NCBI GenBank assembly: GCA_004557565.1
Contig: SFGS01000027.1
Coordinates: forward strand, 1-31,178
Source of the DNA: Bacteroidales bacterium
GTDB taxonomy: Bacteria; Bacteroidota; Bacteroidia; Bacteroidales; Muribaculaceae
Length of the DNA stretch: 31,178 nt
Direction: 5' to 3'
Shown here: positions 1 through 6,578 of the stretch, piece after piece
Layout: every line of letters begins with the position of its first letter
How positions within the stretch are numbered: position 1 is the stretch's first letter
Position numbers and translations under genes: made by a program
Notes under the pieces: model-generated
Databases searched by the model: none
What the model was told of the DNA's origin: nothing
The model's input: the letters and a program-made list of their open reading frames with translations, nothing else

Positions 1-149
1 TTTCCAATGACGCAAAGCGCACAGTCGCACCGCCAAATGCGAAGCATTCCACTTTGCTCCAAGGCTGTTTTTTATGTTTTTGTTTTTGATTCCATTCACA
101 ATTCGGCAACATTGCTGAATCCATCCCCCAGCAAATTTCCCACTGAACC
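1..149 (+). repeat. Structured repeat element, copy 1 (5' part outside window)
   Basis: This is the right-hand part of a repeat that recurs at 3162-3410, 15620-15742 and, inverted, at 30942-31146. It shows the small hairpin AATGC-GAA-GCATT (36-48), the 3' arm of the closing stem TTCCACTTTGCTCCAAGG (47-64), the shared T-rich stretch around GGCTGTTTTTTATG (63-76), and a right terminus ending CCCACTGAACC (139-149). From 1 to about 90 it is nearly identical to 3261-3350. The 5' arm lies before the window. The element stops exactly where the aminotransferase terminator A-run begins. Confidence 0.8.
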
Positions 150-184
150 AAAAAAAAAGCAGCCGGGGCTGTTACCTCGGCTGC
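150..184 (-). terminator. Rho-independent terminator of the aminotransferase gene
   Basis: Read on the minus strand, GCAGCCGAGG (175-184) pairs with CCCCGGCTGC (159-168; one A-C mismatch) around a short loop, followed by a run of nine T (150-158 are A on the plus strand). It lies about 26 bp past the stop codon of the aminotransferase gene, as expected for an intrinsic terminator. Confidence 0.88.
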
Positions 185-210
185 TGGGGAAAAATTATTC
201 TAATGTTGGA

Positions 211-1407
211 TTATTGCAGTTTGGCGAGGGCTGCTGCGATGCGTGTGGTGGCTTCCACAATGTTTTCATCGCTGGTGGCGTAACTCAAGCGAATGTGACC
301 TGGGCAAGAGAATGCATCGCCGCTCACGGTTGCCACGTGCGCCTCGTTGAGCAAGTACATTGCCAGGTCGTTGGCATCGTTAATCACCACATCGCCACAC
401 TTCTTGCCGAAGAAGGAAGTCACGCCTGGGAACACATAGAATGCTCCGTCGGGCTCATTCACGTCTAATCCTGGAATTTCGCGCAGACGGCCCACGATGA
501 GATCGCGGCGGCGCTGGAATGCCACACGCATATCCTCCACGCACTGTTGCGAGCCTGTGTAAGCGGCTTCAGCAGCCTTTTGGGCGATTGACGAAGCACC
601 GCTGGTGTATTGACCTTGGAGTTTGGTGATAGCCTTAGCCAGCCAGAGAGGCGCAGCCACGAAACCGATACGCCAGCCAGTCATGGCATAAGCCTTCGAC
701 ACACCGTTGATAATGCACACGCGGTCTTTCAGTTCCTCGCATCGTGAAATGGAGAAGTTGCCGCCTATGTAGTTGATATGCTCATAAATTTCGTCGGCAA
801 GCACCATCACCTGTGGATATTTTCCAAGCACAGCGGCAAGGGCGCGAAGTTCGGCTTCGCTATACACGCTACCGGTAGGGTTGCTTGGCGAGCAGAGAAT
901 CACAAGTTTGGTTTTTGGAGTGATGGCAGCGTCGAGTTGCTCAGGTGTAACCTTGAAGTTCTGTGCCATAGTGGTAGGCACTTCCACACTCTTACCTCCA
1001 GCAAGAATCACCATTTGAATGTAGCTCACCCATGCTGGAGTGGGAATCACCACCTCGTCGCCAGGGTTCACAATACTCATCACCACGTTGGTAAGTTCGT
1101 GCTTAGCACCGTTACCAACCACGATTTGCTCTGGAGCGAAATCCACACCATTCTCTTTCTTCAGTTTTTCGCTGATAGCCTTACGCAGCGACAGGTAGCC
1201 TGGCACTGGAGTGTAGAAACTAAAGTTGTTGTCGATAGCCTCTTTCGCCGCCACCTTGATATGGTCGGGAGTGGCGAAGTCGGGTTCGCCCACCGAAAGA
1301 TTAATCACATCAACACCTTGAGCCTTAAGCTCCTGACTTTTTTGCGACATTGCCAATGTGGCTGAAGGCGAGAGCGCCTGAATGCGATCGGAAACCAAAT
1401 TACTCAT
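211..1407 (-). CDS. Pyridoxal-phosphate aminotransferase, aspartate aminotransferase type
   Basis: A 398-residue class I/II (fold type I) aminotransferase, cytosolic, expected to move an amino group between an amino acid such as aspartate and 2-oxoglutarate. Visible marks are NLSVGEPDF near residue 36, NPTG (176-179), the PLP-contacting DEIYEH (205-210), and SKAYAMTGWRIGF with the Schiff-base lysine at K238. This last motif is typical of the I-gamma aspartate aminotransferases (AspB/AatA type). Length is normal and both ends look complete. It has its own promoter (1510-1540) and terminator (150-184), so it appears monocistronic and divergent from licD. Substrate preference (aspartate versus aromatic or other amino acids) cannot be fixed from sequence, so no symbol is given. 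Confidence 0.93.
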   Translation of the reverse strand: MSNLVSDRIQALSPSATLAMSQKSQELKAQGVDVINLSVGEPDFATPDHIKVAAKEAIDNNFSFYTPVPGYLSLRKAISEKLKKENGVDFAPEQIVVGNGAKHELTNVVMSIVNPGDEVVIPTPAWVSYIQMVILAGGKSVEVPTTMAQNFKVTPEQLDAAITPKTKLVILCSPSNPTGSVYSEAELRALAAVLGKYPQVMVLADEIYEHINYIGGNFSISRCEELKDRVCIINGVSKAYAMTGWRIGFVAAPLWLAKAITKLQGQYTSGASSIAQKAAEAAYTGSQQCVEDMRVAFQRRRDLIVGRLREIPGLDVNEPDGAFYVFPGVTSFFGKKCGDVVINDANDLAMYLLNEAHVATVSGDAFSCPGHIRLSYATSDENIVEATTRIAAALAKLQ

Positions 1408-1509
1408 AATCTAAGTTCGTATAAAAATAGTATAAAAAAAGTATGTACAAAAAACTACATTCCGTCCACCGCCACGCCACGAAAAGTGACAACGACGACA
1501 GGTTAAGTA

Positions 1510-1540
1510 CAAAATTACACTTTTTTTTGCCTCCTGCAAA
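1510..1540 (-). promoter_or_regulatory. Bacteroidetes-type promoter for the aminotransferase
   Basis: On the minus strand a -7 box TAATTTTG (1510-1517) lies 19 bases downstream of a -33 TTTG (1537-1540). This matches the Bacteroidetes sigma-ABfr consensus of TTTG and TAnnTTTG with about 19-21 bases between. It lies about 100 bp before the ATG at 1407. Confidence 0.7.
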
Positions 1541-1578
1541 CTATTTCAGGATGATAGAAGCAGATTTGATTTTTTTTG

Positions 1579-1586
1579 TAACTTTG
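1579..1586 (+). promoter_or_regulatory. Probable -7 box for licD
   Basis: TAACTTTG matches the Bacteroidetes -7 consensus TAnnTTTG. No well-spaced -33 TTTG is seen. It would give a leader of nearly 190 bases before the ATG at 1778. The leader contains a degraded palindrome of the TAGGGAC type (about 1632-1656). The remaining 1408-1777 gap holds no gene. Confidence 0.5.
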
Positions 1587-1777
1587 TAGGGCGTGAAGGG
1601 GGTGTGCCTGAAATGTGATTTCATCAAAACCGTAGGGACATGCCTTTGGCTTGTTTCAAATGCGTTGACACATTGCCGATTAATGCAGATTTGCCACCCC
1701 CCAATATGCTGAATCGCTGAATTTGATTCGCATGGTGGCGCGCATTCTGAAATTAAACAGATTTTTTTTTTAGAGTT

Positions 1778-2554
1778 ATGAATTTACTATCTGGCGAAGA
1801 AGTTAAGAGAAAGGAAGTTGAGATACTCAATCACATCGTGGCTGTGTGCGAAAAGCACGGCCTGCGCTACTATTTGAGCTACGGCACACTGCTGGGCGCA
1901 ATCCGCCACAAGGGATTTATTCCGTGGGACGACGACATCGACATATCCATGCCGCGCGCCGACTATGACCAGCTGCTGAAAGTGATGCTTGCCAATCCCG
2001 ACAAGCGCTTCGTGGCACTCACCCCAAAATCAAAGGGCTACCCCTACCACTACGCCAAAGTGGTGGACCTCAGCACCAAACTGGTGGAGGAAAACCTCGA
2101 CGACTTCGCCGGCAACGGCCTGTGGGTTGACATTTTCCCGCTCGACGGCGTGGACACAACCGAGCCCACACGCCAAAAGAAGTTGGCTAAGTATTTCAAT
2201 TCGTGCCGCGCATCGGCGTCGTTCAAGCATTGCCCAGCCAACAATAAGCCTTGGAAATGGCGCATGTGCAAAATGATAGGCACACGCAATTTCTCACGGT
2301 TGGTGACTTGGGCGAGCCGCCGATTGCCTTTCGACAGTGCGCAATACGTGGCACACATGCCCACCGCCATGCAATACCTGTTTCCTCGCCGCCTGTTCGA
2401 CAAGGTGATAAAAGTGGAATTTGAGGGCGCACTCTACGACGCGCCAGCCGACTACGACGAATACCTCAAAATCCTCTATGCCGACTATATGCAGATTCCA
2501 CCCGAATCGCAACGCATCACCCACAGCGTGAAGGCAATAGCGGTGGACCTCTGA
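1778..2554 (+). CDS. LicD family phosphotransferase
   Basis: A 258-residue LicD-family protein. LicD enzymes move phosphocholine or a related phospho-alcohol from a CDP carrier to a sugar of a surface glycan. The family core is plain: YLSYGTLLGAIRHKGFIPW (32-50) followed by the acidic DDDIDI (51-56), which binds metal and nucleotide, then MPRADYDQLL. The C-terminal LYADYMQIP with downstream basic and His residues is also typical. No signal peptide or membrane span is seen, so it should act on the cytoplasmic side. It is followed after 39 bp by an acyltransferase remnant and about 950 bp later by a LicC-like cytidylyltransferase fusion. That pairing suggests that the fusion enzyme makes the CDP-activated donor for this LicD; the donor's identity is inference. 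Confidence 0.9.
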   Translation: MNLLSGEEVKRKEVEILNHIVAVCEKHGLRYYLSYGTLLGAIRHKGFIPWDDDIDISMPRADYDQLLKVMLANPDKRFVALTPKSKGYPYHYAKVVDLSTKLVEENLDDFAGNGLWVDIFPLDGVDTTEPTRQKKLAKYFNSCRASASFKHCPANNKPWKWRMCKMIGTRNFSRLVTWASRRLPFDSAQYVAHMPTAMQYLFPRRLFDKVIKVEFEGALYDAPADYDEYLKILYADYMQIPPESQRITHSVKAIAVDL

Positions 2555-2593
2555 CATTCATCAACCCGACACAAAATTTGCGACCTACCTTCT

Positions 2594-2962
2594 ATGGCAG
2601 AATCAAAAAAAAACCAACCTCGTGCATTTTGGATTGACGCTGTGCGCTCCATCGGCCACCGCCTGAGCCTGCCCACCATGGCACTCTGCGCTTGCTATTT
2701 CCGCTATTTCATAATCATCAAGCACATTCCGCTGAAGCAAAAGGCAGAACGCATATTCTACAACATCGCCGAACACAGTTTCGGCATCTACCTGGTGCAC
2801 ATCTACATCATTCCCCACGGACTTTGGCCGCTGTTCCAAGAATGGGCACTCCCCACCGCTGTCGCCATTCCGATGCTGGTGATCACCGGAGCCGCCGCAA
2901 GTTACTTAGCCGTCGCCCTACTCTCCCACCTCCCCAAAAGCAAATACATAGTAGGCATCTAA
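2594..2962 (+). pseudogene. Acyltransferase-3 family remnant with internal deletion
   Basis: An open frame of 122 residues that joins the two ends of a membrane O-acyltransferase (acyltransferase-3 family, usually about 340-380 residues). Residues 10-20 (RAFWIDAVRSI) look like the family N-terminus. From about residue 22 the sequence resembles the last quarter: SFGIYLVHIYII (67-78) is the usual late motif, followed by a hydrophobic helix (about 89-112) and a basic tail. The eight or so central membrane helices and the catalytic His region are missing. I infer one large in-frame deletion that left an intact but probably inactive frame. It may once have acetylated the same glycan that LicD decorates. 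Confidence 0.65.
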
Positions 2963-3007
2963 TCCCCCCATCTGTAAAAAAACAGCGGACTCAAACGATT
3001 TCACATG

Positions 3008-3031
3008 GTAGGGACGCGATAATTCGCGTCC
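3008..3031. repeat. REP-like palindrome of the GTAGGGACG type
   Basis: GGTAGGGACGCGATAATTCG followed by CGTCC. The arms GGACGCGA (3012-3019) and TCGCGTCC (3024-3031) form an 8-bp stem with a TAAT loop. A related copy begins at 31159 and is cut by the window end. Such short intergenic palindromes are common in Bacteroidales genomes. It lies in the gene-free stretch 2963-3502, which also carries repeat copy 2 and the promoter of the next gene. Confidence 0.6.
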
Positions 3032-3161
3032 GCACCAAATAATTAATACTCAACACATTACTACATTTACAGGCGGACGTAAAATATTCCTACCACTCTT
3101 TCACCATACGGTGAACGGTGTAACATCCTTCCAAGAAATCATTTTATCATCAGGGTTTTTT

Positions 3162-3410
3162 CGCCGTGAAACGGCGAGCGGTTTTTATCCTTGGGGCAAC
3201 GTGGAAGGCCCTCGTAAGAGGGTGGCGGAGGGATTGTGTGGTTGGCGGCATGGAAACTCGTTTCCAATGACGAAAGCGCACAGTCGCACCGCCAAATGCG
3301 AAGCATTCCACGTTGCTCCAAGGCTATTTTTTATGTTTTTGTTTTTGATTACATTAACGATTCGGCAACAAAGTATAATCATTGCCCCACTAATTTTCCT
3401 ATGATGGGGA
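3162..3410 (+). repeat. Structured repeat element, copy 2 (near complete)
   Basis: In order: hairpin CGCCGT-GAA-ACGGCG (3162-3176); linker AGCGGTTTTTATCC; a long closing stem CCTTGGGGCAACGTGGAA (3189-3206) pairing with TTCCACGTTGCTCCAAGG (3306-3323), 17 Watson-Crick pairs plus one G-U; and inside it the hairpins CCCTC-GTAA-GAGGG (3209-3222), TGGAAA-CTCG-TTTCCA (3251-3266, itself enclosed by GGCGG 3244-3248 and CCGCC 3289-3293) and AATGC-GAA-GCATT (3295-3307). The shared T-rich tail follows at 3321-3350. The right terminus is degenerate (about 3383-3410). The inverted copy at 30942-31146 has the same plan with different, compensating stem sequences. No reading frame explains it. Confidence 0.82.
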
Positions 3411-3447
3411 TTTTGTGAGGAGCATTTCTTGTTGAGGTTTTTCACAG

Positions 3448-3474
3448 TTGGAGTGATATTTTTTTGTAACTTTG
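3448..3474 (+). promoter_or_regulatory. Promoter for the cytidylyltransferase-PLP enzyme gene
   Basis: The -7 box TAACTTTG (3467-3474) lies 16 bases after a TTG (3448-3450). This is a Bacteroidetes-type promoter with slightly short spacing. It lies 28 bp before the ATG at 3503. So this gene can be transcribed independently of licD, on the far side of repeat copy 2. Confidence 0.65.
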
Positions 3475-3502
3475 TGTTTTGGTAATTTAAAATTCACGAT
3501 AT

Positions 3503-5326
3503 ATGCAAGCCATTATTCTTGCCGCCGGCATGGGCAAACGCCTCGGCGAATACACTAAAAGCAACACGAAGTGCATGGTGGAGGTGAACGGTACGCCGCT
3601 TATCGACCGTGCGCTCGACCAACTCTCGCAACTGAACCTCTCTCGCGTGGTGATTGTGGTGGGCTACGAGGGGCAAAAACTGATGGACTATCTGGGCTCG
3701 GAGCACAAGGGGCTGAAGATAGAATACGTCAACAATCCCGTGTACGAAAAAACCAACAATATCTACTCGCTGGCACTGGCGAAGGAGCAACTGCAAGCCG
3801 ACGACACGCTGCTGATTGAGAGCGACTTGATTTTCGACGATTCGTTGCTCACCAAGCTGGTGAATAATCCTTTCCCCAACTTGGCGCTGGTGGCGAAGTA
3901 TGAAACGTGGATGGACGGCACGATGGTGTGTATCGACAGCGAGAATAATATCGTGAACTTCGTGACGAAGGCTGCGTTCAACTACCAGAATGTGGACCAG
4001 TACTACAAGACGGTGAACATCTACAAATTCTCCAAAGAGTTTTCACAAACGAAATATGTGCCCTTCCTTGAGGCTTACACCAAGGCGGTGGGCAACAATG
4101 AGTATTACGAGAATGTGCTACGCATCATCACGTTTCTCAACAGCCAAGACCTGAAGGCTTTGCCCATCGGCAACGAGAAGTGGTATGAAATCGACGATAA
4201 GCAAGACCTCGACATTGCCGAAGCGCTTTTTGCCGACGAGAAGGACATTCTCCGAAAATACTACGGACGTTTTGGTGGATTCTGGCGTTTCCCGAAGATG
4301 CTCGACTACTGCTATCTGGTGAACCCATACTTCAACGAATCGCGCATCATCGACGAACTGGAGGCGAACTTCCGCACCCTCATCGCCGAATATCCTTCGG
4401 GCATGAAGGTGAATACGCTGCTGGCAAGCAAGTGCTGGGGCGTGAAGGAAGATTACATCATTCCGGGCAACGGCGCGGCTGAACTGATTAAGGCGTTGAT
4501 GGAAATGCTGCCCGGCACACTTGGCATCACGCGCCCCACATTCGAGGAATATCCCAACCGTCGCGACAAGGATAATTTGGTGACCTTCGTTCCTCAAAAT
4601 CAAGACTATCGCTACTCTGCAGACGATTTAATCAACTTCTTCGGCAAGCATCACGCCGACAATCTTATCCTCATCAACCCCGACAACCCTTCAGGCAACT
4701 TCATTCCCAAAGCCGACATTCTGAAATTGGCGGCTTGGTGCGAGGCGAATGAGATTAGGCTGATTGTGGATGAGAGTTTTGTGGACTTCAGCGAGGGCTA
4801 TCTCAACAACACGCTGCTGCACGACCACATTTTGGAGGCATATCCCCACATGCTGGTGATGAAGAGCATTTCGAAGAGCTATGGCGTGCCAGGCATTCGC
4901 TTGGGCATTCTCTGCTCCGCCGACACCGACATCATCGGCCGTATGAAGAAGATGGTGAGCATTTGGAACATCAATTCGTTTGCCGAGTTCTTTATGCAGA
5001 TTTTCACGAAATACGAGGACGAATATCTCAAGGCATGCGACAAATTCATTGCCGAGCGCAACGATTTCGAGCAGAAACTTCGCGAAATCAGTTTCCTGCG
5101 TGTGATGCCTTCGCAAGCCAACTATTTCCTGTGCGAGATTCTGCCGCCATACAACGCCAATGCGCTGGTGCTGAAAATGCTGAAGCAATACAACATTCTC
5201 ACCCGCGACTGCTCCACCAAGGGTGGTTTCGACGGCAAGCAATACATGCGCATAGCCGTGCGTAGCCACGCCGACAATGCGCGCCTCATCGCCGCCTACA
5301 AGGAAATTGAAAACGAAAACAAATAA
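3503..5326 (+). CDS. LicC-like cytidylyltransferase fused to HisC-like PLP enzyme
   Basis: A 607-residue two-domain protein. Residues 1-245 form a sugar-phosphate nucleotidyltransferase fold closest to LicC (CTP:phosphocholine cytidylyltransferase): LAAGMGKRL (6-14), KCMVEVNGTPLI (23-34), NNIYSLALAKE (85-95), ESDLIF (106-111, acidic metal site) and WYEIDDKQDL (227-236). Residues about 275-605 form a class I/II PLP domain of the HisC/CobD type: PGNGAAELI (321-329), NPDNPSG (392-398), VDESF (422-426), and SISKSYGVPGIRLG with the PLP lysine at K458. In Campylobacter capsule loci, HisC-like enzymes make ethanolamine phosphate from serine phosphate or serinol phosphate from dihydroxyacetone phosphate. 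By analogy this protein may make such an amino-alcohol phosphate and then activate it with CTP. The next gene starts in the overlap TAATG. Confidence 0.87.
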   Translation: MQAIILAAGMGKRLGEYTKSNTKCMVEVNGTPLIDRALDQLSQLNLSRVVIVVGYEGQKLMDYLGSEHKGLKIEYVNNPVYEKTNNIYSLALAKEQLQADDTLLIESDLIFDDSLLTKLVNNPFPNLALVAKYETWMDGTMVCIDSENNIVNFVTKAAFNYQNVDQYYKTVNIYKFSKEFSQTKYVPFLEAYTKAVGNNEYYENVLRIITFLNSQDLKALPIGNEKWYEIDDKQDLDIAEALFADEKDILRKYYGRFGGFWRFPKMLDYCYLVNPYFNESRIIDELEANFRTLIAEYPSGMKVNTLLASKCWGVKEDYIIPGNGAAELIKALMEMLPGTLGITRPTFEEYPNRRDKDNLVTFVPQNQDYRYSADDLINFFGKHHADNLILINPDNPSGNFIPKADILKLAAWCEANEIRLIVDESFVDFSEGYLNNTLLHDHILEAYPHMLVMKSISKSYGVPGIRLGILCSADTDIIGRMKKMVSIWNINSFAEFFMQIFTKYEDEYLKACDKFIAERNDFEQKLREISFLRVMPSQANYFLCEILPPYNANALVLKMLKQYNILTRDCSTKGGFDGKQYMRIAVRSHADNARLIAAYKEIENENK

Positions 5327-6306
5327 TGACTATGAAAATCATTTCACAACAACGAATAAAGTCATTGGGCATCTCGCCTAAGAAATGCGTGGAGTGGATT
5401 GGGGAAAGTTTCGCAATGAAGGCGCAGGCGCAGTTGCCAGCAAAAATCAGCGTACACCCTGCCGACACCGACTTTTTCACTTCCATGCCATGCTTGCTGC
5501 CCAACCCTGCCGACACGGGCGTGAACTTCCACCGTCAGTACTTTGGCGTGAAAGAGGTGCACCGCATTGAGGGTGCCGTGCCAAGTTTGGGTAGCGACCT
5601 GATGCTCTACGATGCCAAGTCGGGCGAATTGCTGGCGCTGATGGATTCCGACTGGATCACCACCATGCGCACTGGAGCTGTGGCTGCTGTTTCGGCTAAA
5701 GCATTGCGCAAAGCCGATGCCGAGACCTACGCTTTTGTTGGGCTTGGCAACACCGCGCGCGCATCCTTGCTCTGCATTCTTGAGGCCGAACCAGAAAAGC
5801 ATTTCAAGGTGAAACTGCTCAGGTACAAAAAGCAGGCAGAATTGTTTATCCAGCGATTCAAAGCCTACTCAAATGTGGAATTTGAGATAATGGACAATAT
5901 CGACGACATGGCGAAATCGGCTGATGTGCTCATCAGTTGCATCACCAGCGCCACTGGTCAACTCGTGAGCGACGAGGCGTTGCTGCCGGGCATCACTGTG
6001 ATTCCGGTGCACATGCGCGGTTTCCAAAACTGCGACACCACTTTCGACCGCGTGCTTGGCGACGACACCGACCATGTGAAGGGTTTCAAATATTTCAGTC
6101 AATTCAAGGCATACAACGAAATTGGCGAGGTGCTTGCCGGCAACGACCCCGGACGCACTTCCGACCAGCAACGCATCATCGACTACAACTACGGCCTGGC
6201 ATTGCACGACGTGACCTTTGCCGCCAAAATATTTGAGATGCTTGAAAGTGATGCGTCGATTCAAAGCGTTGAGATGATAAAAGAATCCGAAAAATTCTGG
6301 ATATAA
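5326..6306 (+). CDS. Ornithine cyclodeaminase / mu-crystallin family protein
   Basis: A 326-residue member of the ornithine cyclodeaminase family. These NAD(P)-dependent enzymes act on amino acids or imines (ornithine or alanine dehydrogenase types, SbnB). Visible marks are the substrate-site MDSDWITTMRTGAVAAVSAK (106-125) with the family RTG/RTA motif, and the Rossmann turn FVGLGNTA (137-144), a slight variant of GxGxxA. The start overlaps the preceding stop by one base (TAATG), so translation is probably coupled; an ATG at 5332 is also possible. Tight coupling implies a shared pathway with the cytidylyltransferase/PLP fusion, for instance making or reducing an amino precursor. The actual substrate is unknown. 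The gene ends at the edge of the AT-rich restriction-modification cassette. Confidence 0.85.
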   Translation: MTMKIISQQRIKSLGISPKKCVEWIGESFAMKAQAQLPAKISVHPADTDFFTSMPCLLPNPADTGVNFHRQYFGVKEVHRIEGAVPSLGSDLMLYDAKSGELLALMDSDWITTMRTGAVAAVSAKALRKADAETYAFVGLGNTARASLLCILEAEPEKHFKVKLLRYKKQAELFIQRFKAYSNVEFEIMDNIDDMAKSADVLISCITSATGQLVSDEALLPGITVIPVHMRGFQNCDTTFDRVLGDDTDHVKGFKYFSQFKAYNEIGEVLAGNDPGRTSDQQRIIDYNYGLALHDVTFAAKIFEMLESDASIQSVEMIKESEKFWI

Positions 6307-6381
6307 TGTCACTGCCCCCTTTTTTTGACAGCAACAACTGCGAATCAGATTTGGCAAAGAGAATACTACATATTCGATTCC

Positions 6382-6432
6382 AAATTTTGGTATACTCTCC
6401 CAATTTCACTAAAAAAATTTTGGTATACTCTC
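6382..6432. repeat. Pair of 18-bp direct repeats upstream of the RM cassette
   Basis: AAATTTTGGTATACTCTC occurs twice without mismatch (6382-6399 and 6415-6432), 33 bp start to start, about three helical turns. It lies 74-124 bp before the -7 box at 6506 in otherwise gene-free DNA (6307-6578). Each unit contains a sigma70-like TATACT. A regulator-binding pair or the edge of the inserted cassette are both possible; no C-protein gene is present. Confidence 0.6.
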
Positions 6433-6505
6433 TCGATTCAATAAAAGAAAAACGTTTTTATGTAAAAACCACCACAAAAACGACCTGCATTAGCTATTTT
6501 TATTG

Positions 6506-6513
6506 TACCTTTG
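6506..6513 (+). promoter_or_regulatory. Probable -7 box for the RM operon
   Basis: TACCTTTG fits TAnnTTTG and lies 66 bp before the ATG at 6579. No clear -33 TTTG is seen at the right distance. The three genes that follow are overlapping or nearly touching, so this box probably serves all three. Confidence 0.5.
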
Positions 6514-6578
6514 TGTAATATGCCAAGATTCACTTTGCATATCTGGATGGTAATATGAGAGAAAGGGTGGCGAAATAA

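Noticed and set aside
778..1365. Long open frame on the plus strand opposite the aminotransferase
   Set aside because: It is the antisense of a well-supported gene, rich in His and Trp in an unprotein-like way, with no homology that I recognise.
3503..5326. PntC-type phosphonate cytidylyltransferase-transaminase
   Set aside because: The PLP half has the HisC/CobD class I/II signature (SISKSYGVPGIRLG), not the class V pattern of aminoethylphosphonate transaminase, and no PEP mutase gene is in the window.
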